The position numbers and the translations under genes are program-made. This document shows, one piece after another, positions 54,845-64,000 of a stretch of DNA of 64,000 nt. Each line of letters begins with the position of its first letter. Within the stretch, counting starts at the first letter, position 1. The notes below the pieces were generated by a model, which was given only the letters and a program-made list of their open reading frames with translations, did no database searches and was not told where the DNA came from. The stretch comes from Adiantum capillus-veneris (Eukaryota; Streptophyta; Polypodiopsida; Polypodiales; Pteridaceae). The stretch is from positions 3,001,001 through 3,065,000 of the forward strand of contig CM043968.1 of the NCBI GenBank assembly GCA_014529385.2, in the 5' to 3' direction.

Positions 54845-55463
54845 TGGATACCCATGAAATGCAGGGGTTGGCATTGGTGAACTAACAAGCAAAGTTGATG
54901 TTGTACTTCTTATTGAAACTTGGGAGCATGATACACAAAGGAGTAACAGCTTGGAGGATTACAATGTACATTCATTGATGTGGTCAAAGAATCTCAAGCA
55001 ACAAAGAGGGCAAGGAGGGGAAGCATGTATGGTTAAGAAAGGATTGGAAGATTTTGTATCAATTGTGAAGATGACAAGTACAAACGTTGTATGGCTAAAA
55101 ATTATGACACCAAAAAGAGAACCCATTTTTGTAGCCGATTGCTACATTCCTCATCATGATTCTCCCTGTTATGCTTGCCTGGATAGAGATCATCCATTTT
55201 TTTATTTAGAAGAGGACATTGCTTATTTCAAAGGCGAAGGTGATGTTATTGTATTTGGGGATATGAATGCTCGCACAAAAACATTGCAACATGATACTCA
55301 ACAATTTGATATGCCATATATTTCAAGGGAGTTGGAGGAAGTTCACTTATATGATTGTACTTCAATGGATGAGAAAGAGCCGGATCACTATGGAAAGTTA
55401 CTTTTACACATGTGTAATAGCACGGGTATGCTCATTGCCAATGGTGTGTGCCATAAAATCTAA
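54845..55463 (+). pseudogene. LINE APE-type endonuclease (truncated ORF2)
   Basis: Reads GVGIGELTSKVDVVLLIETW (the ET motif with catalytic Glu), then RGQGGEACMVKKG, IFVADCYIPHHDS and VIVFGDMNART (the GDxNA motif). The frame stops right after GMLIANGV. The SDH motif and the RT are absent. Known role: nicks target DNA to start target-primed reverse transcription. Confidence 0.8.
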
Positions 55464-55469
55464 TATCTA

Positions 55470-55950
55470 ACCAACCCAAATGCTTTTCTCATATTAAATT
55501 GATCATTTAATGTGGGAGAATAAACGGGAACAAGGGTTAGGATATAGACACGTGCTTTCAGATCTATCTCAACACGGGACCAATGGTAAAGGGGTCCAAA
55601 TGAGAGATGGTATGTCAAAGAGAAAGGCTAGCTAATGGAGCTTAAAGACCTTAGAGTTAGCTTCATTAAAGACCTCCAAAGGTTAGTGTTAAAAAGTCCT
55701 TTGACCTGAGGTAAGCTAGGGCTGAGCTTGAGGTGGGAACCCGGACCAAGCTTGAGGTGCTTGTCATGCCTGGTGACTGAGATGCTTGAAGTGCTTGATG
55801 ATTGAGATGATTGAGGTGCTTCTCATGCTTGAGATGCTAGGGTTGTACTTGAGGTGGGAACCCATCCCAAGCTTGCGGGGCTTAAGGGCCAAGCTCGTGG
55901 TGAGAACTGGGCCATACAAGTGCGGGGGGGGGGGGGGGGGGGGGTTGCTT
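55470..55950. other. No supported gene; G-run and GCTTGAGGTG-rich DNA
   Basis: GCTTGAGGTG(GGAACCC) recurs several times between 55.71 and 55.86 kb. A run of 21 G lies at 55924-55944. It may be the 5' part of the duplicated element that follows. Confidence 0.5.
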
Positions 55951-55956
55951 GCCCAC

Positions 55957-57730
55957 TCTCTCTCCCAAAGGGCACCCCTTTCTCAAGAGGCAAGTAGGAC
56001 ACATGTCCAGTCCCTAGCTAGGTTACCCTTTGGTTGGTCTCCCAAGGGATCCAATGATAATTAAGTACATTTAATTATTATTTTTTGCATTTATCAAGTC
56101 CTCTCTCTCATAGGGGAAAGGGGGACACTTGTCCCAAGACTATCTTTGTTGCTTGTATTGCATCATGCATGCTTCCAGGGGTCCAATGAGCTTCAAGCTT
56201 GAGCTACAAGGAGGGGCCGACCAAAGCAAGAAGGGGGATATCTTGGGGGTATCCTCTCCCACACACACACACACATTGTGTGAAGTGCAATGTACAAGAG
56301 CTGCATCTCCTTCTCCAAGCTAGTAGAGAAATTGAGAGCCTACACCAACACTCTTGGCTATGGAATGCAAATCCAACCAAGATCCATGCTTCAATGCTTA
56401 AGCTTGCCATCTTATCCATCTTCATTACTATGCAATTATGTATGCTAGCAAGAAGAGTGATGATAAGTGAGGAACTAATTATTTCTCCTATGAAATGTTT
56501 CTTCTTCCTCTTTCCAACCCCCATTCCCCGCGATCTCTCTCCACCTTCGAAGGTGTTTGAGGCCTTGGGAATGAGGCTTGGGATAGTTAATGCTTTCTAC
56601 AAAGTTTATGTTATGCTCGTGATGCATGAAGCTTTCCATCTTCATCGCATCACCTAGGTCACAAGGAACACAAAGATTGTATTGTACCAAGTCTCTCTTG
56701 ATGGGAGAAACTATAATACAAATGCCTATTGGAGGGAAGACCGACTCCACATAAATCCGGTCCTCAACTGTTGTCAAGCTCTCTAAACGAAAGGAAAAAG
56801 AGGGAAAAAAGGAAGAAAAGGGCAAGAAAGAGGTCACCCTCTTCTCCTTCTTCTTCACCTTCCTCCTCTTCCGATGAAAGCTATGGCTATTCTCCTAGAG
56901 AATACAAGAGGGGAGGAGATCGCAAATCATACCCTACATGGCGAAGGTCACAAAAGCTCAAGAAGTTCAAAGAGGGAGAAAAATAGTATCTCTTTTCTTA
57001 CCTATGATGGCAGCTTTGGTGCCACCGACAAAGTATTGGCCTTCATCCAGCAATTTGATGCGGCCTTTGGAGACGAGGGCTTTATGGAGTCCTCCAAGCT
57101 ACGCCATGTAGCTATGCACTTCCAAAAATAGGCTCGTCAATGGTGGGCTAGCCTTCCTTGTATTGGCAAAGCCCCAAAGACATAGAAAATTCTACAAGTT
57201 TCCATCATGAAGCAATTCCTTGCAAGCGGTGCAAAGGACAAAGTGCTCACCGAATGGTGCAGTTTGAAGCTTCTCTCTCATGAGTCTATCCACAAATATG
57301 TGGACAATTTTTGGGACTTACATCTCAAGGCTACTCCCTTCAAAAAGATAGACTTTTCTGAGCAAAAGCAGCAGTTCTGTGCGGGATTACCTGAAGCGAT
57401 GGCCGGGTATGTCAACTCCCAACGGCTTGGTACTATTACCAAAGTAATCCACCACACCATGGTTGCTTCGTGCATCAATTTCCAACAAGGGGCTAGACGG
57501 AGTGTCAAGCCCATGGAAAATAAAGACAAAAGTGATGCCAAGGGGAAAAGCAATGCCCAAAATTCTTCCGAAGGCAATTCCAACAATAACAACAACAATG
57601 TCGGTCCAAGGAGAAGGGAGTTTACAAAGGTAAAAACAAACTCTCTCCTAAAGAGCTTGAAGCTTTTCGCAAATACCATAAGTGTTTTAAGTGTGAGGAG
57701 CAAGGACATGGCTATCGTTGCTTGACCATT
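55957..57730 (+). mobile_element. Gag-bearing retroelement segment, tandem unit 1
   Basis: Starts CTCTCCCAAAGGGCACCCCT, and the same start recurs at about 57731. Unit 1 contains about 0.75 kb of non-coding DNA, then a gag frame, and stops after the gag zinc knuckle. Unit 2 repeats the first 1.08 kb. The structure is a tandem duplication (or a recombination product) of an LTR-element 5' region, not a clean LTR pair, because the repeat includes gag codons. Confidence 0.65.
56729..57725 (+). pseudogene. Gag fragment of an LTR retrotransposon
   Basis: A Lys/Arg/Ser-rich N-terminus (KKRARKRSPSSPSSSPSSSS) leads, after a shift near 56.985 kb, into a Retrotrans_gag-type core. That core reads FLTYDGSFGATDKVLAFIQQ, MHFQK stop ARQWWASL, FLASGAKDKVLTEWCSLK and FCAGLPEAMAGYVNSQR. 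A further frame gives KCFKCEEQGHGYRC, a knuckle with one residue fewer than CX2CX4HX4C. The frames break three times. No protease or RT follows. Confidence 0.7.
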
Positions 57731-58806
57731 CACTCTCCCAAAGGGCACCCCTTTCTCAAGAGGCGAGTAGGACATATGTCAAGCCCCTAGCTAGGTTACC
57801 CTCAAGGAGTGTCCAAAGCCTATTGGTTAACCTCCCAAGGGGTCCAATGATAATTAAGTAGATTTAATTAATTGTTTTTGCATTTATCAAGTCCTCTCTC
57901 TCAAAGGGGAAAGGGAGACACTTGTCCCAAGACTATCCTTGTTGCTTGTAAATCATCATGCATGTGATTGGCTAGTTGTGCAGGGGTCCAATGAGCTTCA
58001 AGCTTGAGCTACAAGGAGGGGCCGACCAAAGCAAGAAGGGGGCTAGCTTGGGGGGTATACTCTCCCACACACACACACACACACACACTCATTGTGTGAA
58101 AGTGCAATGTGCAAGAGATCCATCTCCTTCTCCAAGCTAGTAGAGAAGTTGAGAGCCTACACCAACACTCTTGGCGGAATGCAAATCCAACCAAGAGCCA
58201 TGCTTCAATGCTTAAGCTTGCCATCTTCTCCATCTTCATTACTATGCTATTATGTATGCTAGCAAGAAGAGTGATAATAAGTGAGGAACTAATTCTTTCT
58301 CCTATGAAATGTTTCTTCTTCCTCTTCCCAATCCCCATTCGTCGCTATCTCTCTCCACCTTCGAAGGTATTTGAGACCTTGGGACTGAGGCTTGGGATAG
58401 TTAATGCTTTCTGCAAAGTTTATGTTATGCTCATGATGCATGAAGCTTTCCATCTTCATCGCATCACCTAGGTCACAAAAAACACAAAGATTGTATTGTA
58501 CCAAGTCTCTCTTGATGGGAGAAACTATAATACAAATGCCTATTGGAAGGGGGACCGGCTCCACATAAATCCGGTCCTCAACTGTTGTCATGCTCTCTAA
58601 ACAAAAGGAAAGAGAGGAAACAAAGGAAGAAAAGGGCAAGAAAGAGGTCACCCTCTTCTCCTTCTTCTTCACCTTCCTCCTCTTCCGACAAAAGCTATGG
58701 CTATTCTCCTAGAGAATACAAGAGGGGAGGACATCGCAAATCATTCCCTGCATGGCAAAGGTCACAAAAGCTCAAGAAGTTCAAAGAGGGAGAAAAATAG
58801 TATCTC
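57731..58806 (+). repeat. Tandem unit 2 (partial copy)
   Basis: About 1.08 kb closely similar to 55957-56996, including ATAATTAAGTA.ATTTAATTA, the TCAAGCTTGAGCTACAAGGA block, an AC microsatellite and the basic gag N-terminus. It ends at GTATCTCTTTTTT, where unit 1 continues into the gag core. Confidence 0.85.
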
Positions 58807-59108
58807 TTTTTTGAGTTAAATCTTTGAGCGAGCTTTTTTTTTTTGAGGTCCGCCGTCCCTACCTCCTCTTCCTCCTTCACCGCCCATGTGCTTCCTCCTC
58901 TTCCTTGGTCCTCCTCCTTAGGCTCCTCCTCCAACATCCTCCCTCTCCTCCACCTCCTTTCTCCATCTACTGCTATAACTGCCTTCCCTTCTTCCATCTT
59001 GTCCTCCACCAACCCCCCTCCCTTCCTCAAGGTCCTCCACTCCCTTTTTCCTCTCTCTTTTCCTATCACTCTATACCCCTGTCCCCCCCCCCCCCCCTCC
59101 CCCCTCTC

Positions 59109-59112
<4 letters not shown>

Positions 59113-59168
<56 letters not shown>
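59113..59168. repeat. GT microsatellite
   Basis: About 28 TG units within a long C/T-rich stretch (58.85-59.26 kb). The apparent CVCVCV proteins are artefacts. Confidence 0.95.
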
Positions 59169-59171
<3 letters not shown>

Positions 59172-59230
59172 ACCCCCTATCACCCCTCTCTCCCCTTGTC
59201 TTCCCCCTCTCTCTCCCTGGCCCCACCTCT

Positions 59231-59264
<34 letters not shown>

Positions 59265-59267
<3 letters not shown>

Positions 59268-59569
59268 TGGATAGATTACCCCCTTTTCAAGTATTCACAG
59301 ATGCACCCTCCTTGTCTCTCACACACACCGAGATCACTCATCTCATCAGACAGGACTTGATTCAGTTAGACACTAGGAAGACATGGATACATCCTATGCG
59401 TGTGCCAAAGATGACTTTCTACAGAGAGAATCTCCTTGAGCTTACAGAGGATGGTTTTGTGACCATACATACCTACATGAACACTCATCTATCCCATGGA
59501 TTACGATGTGTTATTGGACATATGCGCACATCATCACATCAATTAGAGGATTGTGACTGGGAGATTTAG
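59265..59569 (+). other. Conserved coding-like segment, left arm of foldback
   Basis: The plus frame reads MDRLPPFQVFTDAPSLSL, EITHLIRQDLIQLDTRKTW and FYRENLLELTEDGFVTI. The right arm encodes the same peptide on the minus strand with conservative changes (EITQLIREDLIWLDTRRTW, FYKEHLLELKEDGFVTI; 60397-60618). The similarity at protein level suggests that it came from a real gene or transposon ORF. The family is not recognised. Confidence 0.45.
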
Positions 59570-59611
59570 AGGAGTACCATCACAGGCTAGGGTTGAGAGA
59601 GACCGAGATGG

Positions 59612-59649
<38 letters not shown>

Positions 59650-59668
59650 CAAAGAGAGAGAGGGAATA

Positions 59669-59720
<52 letters not shown>

Positions 59721-59721
59721 T

Positions 59722-59746
59722 GGGGGGGGGGGGGGGGGGGGGGGGG
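59722..59746. repeat. 25-nt G run
   Basis: Follows TATA- and GAGA-type tracts at 59.67-59.72 kb inside the foldback. Confidence 0.9.
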
Positions 59747-59862
59747 CTTACATGAACACTCATCTATCCCATGGATTACGATGTGTTATTGGATAGATGC
59801 GCACATCATCACATCAATTAGAGATTGAGGCTGGAAAATTTAGAGGACTACCAACACAAGCT

Positions 59863-59935
<73 letters not shown>

Positions 59936-60202
59936 GGGGGGGGGGGGGATGCCTTTTTCTTCTTCTTCTTTAAAAGAGAGAGAGAGTGGGGGGGAAGGGG
60001 GTGCCTCAGGAAAAAAAGAAAAAAAACCCCAAGCCAAAGCAATATCACTATTGCTTTGGCTTGGGGTTTTTTTCTTTTTTGTCCTAAGGCACCCCCTTCC
60101 CCCCCGACTCTCTCCCTCTTTTAAAGAAAAAAAAAAGGCATTCCCTCCCCCCATCTCTCTCTCTCTCTCTCTCCATATATTCCCTCTCTCTCTTTGCTTC
60201 CT

Positions 60203-60254
<52 letters not shown>

Positions 60255-60396
60255 CCTCCGCCACACCTTGCTCTCTCTCAACCCTAGCCTCTGTTGGTAC
60301 TCCTCTAGATCTGCCAGCCTCAATCTCTAACTGATGTGATGATATGCATATCTGTCCAATAACACATCATAATCCATGGGATAGATGAGTGTTCAT

Positions 60397-60615
60397 TTAG
60401 CCGGGTATGGTCACAAAACCATCCTCTTTAAGCTCAAGGAGATGCTCTTTGTAGAAAGCCCTCTTTGTGCCAAGAACAACCATAGGTTGTATCCATGTCC
60501 TCCTAGTGTCTAACCAAATCAAGTCCTCTCTGATGAGCTGAGTGATCTCGATCCGTGTGAGAGACAAGGCGGGTGTGTCCAGTGAACACATGGAAAGGGG
60601 GTAATCTATCCATGT

Positions 60616-60618
<3 letters not shown>
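60397..60618 (-). other. Conserved coding-like segment, right arm of foldback
   Basis: Minus-strand counterpart of 59265-59569, open for 73 codons to a stop after DGFVTIPG. Divergence between the arms is mostly at synonymous or conservative positions by eye. Confidence 0.45.

Positions 60619-60692
<74 letters not shown>
60617..60692. repeat. GA tract passing into GATA repeat
   Basis: About 24 GA units followed by seven GATA units. The GATA side is the 3' terminus of the minus-strand LINE (its tail reads AATAAAATC then TATC repeats). Confidence 0.9.
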
Positions 60693-60694
<2 letters not shown>

Positions 60695-60725
60695 TTTATT
60701 ATCGTCCTCGGAGGTCAAATATGAC

Positions 60726-61259
60726 CTATGGGACCAAAGTTACATGTGATGTAGTATGTGTATGGCTGATGAGTGACTCTCGATGCTCCAAAATTGTAGT
60801 GATGAGAGTCGCAATGGAGAGCCCACACTTTGGCTGGGAGAGGAAAGTGTGTAGGTCTAAGTTATGGCTAAAAATGTGAGAGAAGCAAGTTCGGATGTGA
60901 TCAAAAGTTGAGCACTCTAGTAGTGTGTGGTACTCAGACTCTCGAACTTGCAGTGAGCATAATGTGCACAATCGATTTGACTCTTCTCCATTGCCCCAAC
61001 GCCCTATCTCGCATCGAAGGAAATGGGAGCTAAGCCGAATTGCTGCGATAGTGCGTATCGCGGACAAGGGAATAGGCTCAAGCATGTAAGTGTGAGTACG
61101 GTTTCCTCTCTCAGCGAAGAACATGGTTTTGTAGTTGGGGGCAATATAGGTGGTGTAATGTATGAAGCGTGACCCACCGGATTTCTCCCAAGCCGTAATA
61201 CATTGGCGTTGTAGAAAAGCTTCATTCACTTGAGAGTCAATTGAAGCATCATGTAGCAA
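60726..61259 (-). pseudogene. LINE ORF2 C-terminal zinc-knuckle domain
   Basis: In frame with the RT, separated only by a TAG at 61272. Contains CTLCSLQVRESEYHTLLECSTF, matching the C-x2-C...H...C knuckle often found at the end of plant LINE ORF2, then a stop at 60726. Confidence 0.7.
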
Positions 61260-61271
61260 GTGTAATGCATC

Positions 61272-63341
61272 CTATCTCCCAAACCACTTCTTTATGTCTT
61301 GCATCCATCCCGTGCTCAAGATCTTGCTTTTATGCGTCTTTTGAACTTTTTTGCTTGCTTCCCATGCAATTGTAGGAAGTCGATGTGAGGGGTTTTGACA
61401 CATCTTTATCATGTACTCCACAACCCTTTCCATGCCCATAACCTCAATTGGAAGAGATCCCGACTCAAGAAGTAGGAGCATATATGGTGTTTGTGTCTTA
61501 ACTTGGAGAAAGTTTGTAAGAAAACGCTTTTGGACATTCTCAAACTCTTTCCAAGTAGACTTTGAGATGCTCCCGCCCCACACTTCAACTCCATAAAGAA
61601 GAACCGGTGTCACCAATGCATCAAAAAGATACTTCTTGAGAAGCCAACACTTGATGTTTCCCGCATTACACATGTTCTCAAATGCATAATATGCTCTCTT
61701 TCCCGCTTCCAAACGACGCATAGCACATTCATGCCACTTGTGATTGGATGGAACCTCAAGGCCAAGGTACTTAAAGCTCTCAACAACTTCAAGTGTCTCG
61801 TTGTTGTACACAATGCATGGCTTCTCCTTATGGTTGGTTTTCACAAGCATAACCTTTGTTTTGGATTCATTTACAATCAGCCCACTATGCAAGCAAAAGT
61901 TCTCAAGGACAACCATAAGCTTTTGTGCATCTTCTAAAGTGTGTGCTAGAAGCACTACATCATCCACATACAACAAAAGCATGATTACCGCATTGCAAAT
62001 AGTGACCTCTTCAATGCCTTCTTCTTGCATAAAGTCAAGTACCATTTGTTCCAATTGATCGATGCATAGACCAAAGAGAGTTGGTGACAATGGACATCCT
62101 TGTTTAACCCCAATAGTGCTTACAAAAATTTCTGAAATTTCTCTTCCCATGCGCAATTGACAAATCACCTTCTCATAGATTCGAGAAACCGCACGCATAA
62201 ACTCACTTGGCACTTGGAGTTCTTCCATCCTTCTCCACAAATTGTTACGTGGAATCATATCAAAGGCTTTCTTAAAGTCCACAAAACAACAATACAATCG
62301 CTTGCCTTTCAACCGACTTTCCTCCATGAGAACACGAAGAGTGACAAGATGATCAATGGTGCTATGGCATCGACGAAAACCCGCTTGTCCCTTTGCACGC
62401 TTATCATTCTCTTCAGCCCAATCACTCAATTTCATCTCCATTATGCACCCAAACAACTTTGCCATAAGAGACCCAATCATTATAGTCCGATAGTTGCTTA
62501 CATTCTTTACATCCCCTCCTTTATGCAAAGGCTTAACCCAATTAGTACTCGAATCATAAGGCATACCATGTTGAAGTGCAAGGTTGAACATATCACACAT
62601 CCACTCATGGGTAAAATCTCCCGTCCATTTGATCATCTCCGGCTTGATACCTTGAAGATCTGCCGCTTTGCGAGTGGCCAACTTTTCAAGCCCACCGCAT
62701 ACATCCTCAATAGTAAAAAAAGACGGCATACATGGGAGTGAACCATAAAATGGCATTTTTTCAGTATTTGCTTGCTCATATAATTGCCTACAATGTGTGT
62801 ACATATCCACTAGACTCAAGTTACCAAAATTCTCAACCCGCTTGACTCTCAAGTTTCTCCAAAATCTTCCACATGCATGTGCCTTTTCTTGGACTTGAAA
62901 TTCTTGTTGCTTTACTTCCCATCTTCTTCTCTTCTTTTGAATCAATGCCTTGTATGTATGCAAATGATTTTGATAGTTGTCTTTGTCCATAGTTGCATCA
63001 AGCTTTATCAAGGACTTTCGAGCATCTTGACATTCTTTATCAAACCACCTTTTGCGTGATCTATCTTTGTTGATACCATGGAGATGCTTTATGGCAAAGC
63101 ATTCTTCCGCACAAGAACAAATAGCTTTCTTGAAAGCTTCCCATTTAGTTTCCAATGGTGCATCACATTGAAGCTTTGTCATCCATAATTTTTGCTCAAC
63201 CATTTCAATGTACATTGGTGCCCGTTTGAAATCCATACATAGTGATAACTTCTCTTTCCTTTGGCTGAGATTATCATGCTTAGTTGCTTCTCCACATGAA
63301 AGGTCAATACATAAGGTGCGATGGTCGGATTCGGGGTCCAT
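61272..63341 (-). pseudogene. LINE reverse transcriptase (ORF2)
   Basis: An open frame of 689 codons. It begins in the last endonuclease motif (PESDHRTL, the SDH block). RT motifs in order: GGDVKNVSNYRTIMIGS, AKGQAGFRRCHSTIDHL, FVDFKKAFDMIPRNNLW, GVKQGCPLSPTLFGLCIDQL, LLLYVDDVVLLAHT (catalytic YVDD) and VVESFKYLGLEV. All RT blocks look intact. Known role: target-primed reverse transcription. The clade is not certain; the short 3' tail of simple repeats is unlike poly-A-tailed L1. Confidence 0.9.
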
Positions 63342-63344
63342 TGA

Positions 63345-63956
63345 CCAAACATAAAACTCTTTATGCGATACATGATGGCTTCAGAGAGTAGCATATAGTC
63401 AATCACACTATCCCCATTATGTTCTACATGTAAATCCATTGGTTCCACCACAAAGATACACCATTGGCAATGAGCATACCCGTGCTATTACACATGTGTA
63501 AAAGTAACTTTTCATAGTGATCCGGCTCTTTCTCATCCATTGAAGTACGATCATACAAGTGAACTTCCTCCAACTCCCTTGAAATGTATGGCATATCAAA
63601 TTGTTGAGTATCATGTTGCAATGTTTTTGTGCGATCATTCATATCCCCAAATACAATAACATCACCTTCACCTTTGAAATAAGCAATGTCCTCTTCCAAA
63701 TCAGAAAATGGTTGATCTTATCCATGCAAGCATAAAAGGGAGAATCATGATGAGGAATGTAGCAACCGGCTACAAAAATGGGTGCTCTTTTTGGTGTCAT
63801 AATTTTCAGCCATACATAACGTTTGTACTTGTCATCTTTCACAATTGATACAAAATCTTCCAATCCTTTCTTAACCATACATGCTAACCCTCCTTGTCCT
63901 CTTCGTTGCTTGAGATTCTTTGACCACATCAATGAATGTACATTGTAATCCTCCAA
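63345..63956 (-). pseudogene. LINE APE-type endonuclease
   Basis: Reads MWSKNLKQRRGQGGLACMVK, PIFVAGCYIPHHDS, and after a shift near 63.71 kb VIVFGDMNDRTKT (GDxNxR block), then after another near 63.45 kb GDSVIDYMLLSEAI. The last motif, SDH, is at the start of the RT frame. Nearly the same as the plus-strand copy at 54951-55463, where Asn-Ala-Arg is kept instead of Asn-Asp-Arg. Confidence 0.85.
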
Positions 63957-64000
63957 GCCTTAATCTTTGTGTATCATGCTCCCAAGTTTCAACAAGAAGT

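Larger units (their letters stand above)
53640..55463 (+). mobile_element. 3'-truncated LINE copy (ORF1 and endonuclease)
   Basis: Plus-strand ORF1 and the start of ORF2 (APE-type endonuclease). The endonuclease part is closely similar to the minus-strand LINE at 63.42-63.96 kb. Sequence leaves LINE homology at about 55455, inside the endonuclease, so RT is absent. Because LINEs are normally 5'-truncated, a missing 3' part implies later rearrangement or insertion. Confidence 0.8.
59231..60665. repeat. 1.4-kb foldback (giant inverted repeat)
   Basis: The left arm (59231-60043) and right arm (60050-60665) are inverted copies around a 6-nt loop (60044-60049). The innermost arms are AACCCCAAGCCAAAGCAAT and its exact complement. 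Outer ends are CT-tract plus TTACATGGATAGATTACCCC and its counterpart ending at about 60618. The left arm has a segment (ACATGAACACTCATCTATCC...) in two copies (59.47 and 59.75 kb), the right arm one. GA/CT, TA and poly-G tracts fill the middle. Confidence 0.85.
60664..64000 (-). mobile_element. APE-type LINE, minus strand, continues off the window
   Basis: On the minus strand: endonuclease (63956-63.35 kb), RT (63341-61272), C-terminal zinc-knuckle region (61259-60726), short 3' UTR and a TATC-repeat tail. ORF1 should lie to the right of the window. Two frameshifts in the endonuclease and one stop after the RT show that it is defective. It is the same family as the LINE at 53.6-55.46 kb, in opposite orientation. 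Confidence 0.9.

Noticed and set aside
55957-58806. The repeat pair as two LTRs of one element
   Set aside because: The repeated segment includes gag N-terminal codons and lacks clear TG...CA ends, PBS or PPT, so a tandem duplication is the simpler reading.
40390-60320. Open frames reading SLSLSL, ERERER, CVCVCV, HTHTHT, poly-Gly or poly-Pro
   Set aside because: They follow directly from GA/CT, GT/AC and poly-G tracts, which are open in most frames. No other coding evidence is present.

Overview
The window is nuclear DNA of a land plant with a large, repeat-rich genome. The evidence is plant-type Ty1/copia and Ty3/gypsy elements with tRNA-iMet and tRNA-Asp type primer sites, CCCTAAA-type telomere-like motifs, MULE-like MITEs, APE-type LINEs, long GA/CT, GT and poly-G tracts, and a split AlkB-type gene. 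The style (very long LTR elements, dense dinucleotide repeats, an intron over 6 kb) would fit a fern, lycophyte or gymnosperm. The species cannot be read from the sequence.

Layout, 1-37148: a nest of LTR retrotransposons. An old minus-strand gypsy remnant (A, 1 to about 3.7 kb) is followed by a truncated copia end (4540-5296) fused to gypsy B. Gypsy B (minus) holds gag-protease, leader, primer site and 5' LTR. A full-length copia (C, 10384-15559, TSD GGATT) sits in B's leader. A 19.6-kb gypsy (D, 17146-36775, plus, TSD CTCTC) sits inside B's 5' LTR, whose second half resumes at 36781-37148. The order of events is therefore B first, then C and D.

Gypsy D is the most unusual object. Besides gag, protease, RT, RNase H and integrase it carries two HHCC domains before the integrase core, a second retropepsin-like ORF after the integrase, and a 3.5-kb accessory coding region (32316-35782) of unknown function. 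A perfect 24-bp palindrome occurs four times upstream of gag and three times upstream of the accessory ORF. All coding regions are broken by stops or frameshifts, so this copy is probably non-autonomous.

Layout, 37149-53650: single-copy-like DNA with insertions. It holds a degenerate gag, an inverted-repeat MITE, a decayed PIF1-like helicase (minus, about 41.99-43.03 kb), and the one convincing host gene, an ALKBH2-type DNA dealkylase on the minus strand (44009-51290). Five exons splice in frame to about 231 codons, but the third iron ligand (His) reads Tyr. Its 6.3-kb intron is filled with LTR-like repeats, telomere-like motifs, a LINE fragment and microsatellites. A MITE with a 9-bp TSD (52010-52473) and a 75-nt G run lie upstream.

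Layout, 53650-64000: LINE copies in opposite orientation (53.8-55.46 kb plus; 60.7-64.0 kb minus) flank a tandemly duplicated gag-bearing segment (55.95-58.8 kb) and a 1.4-kb foldback (59.23-60.66 kb).
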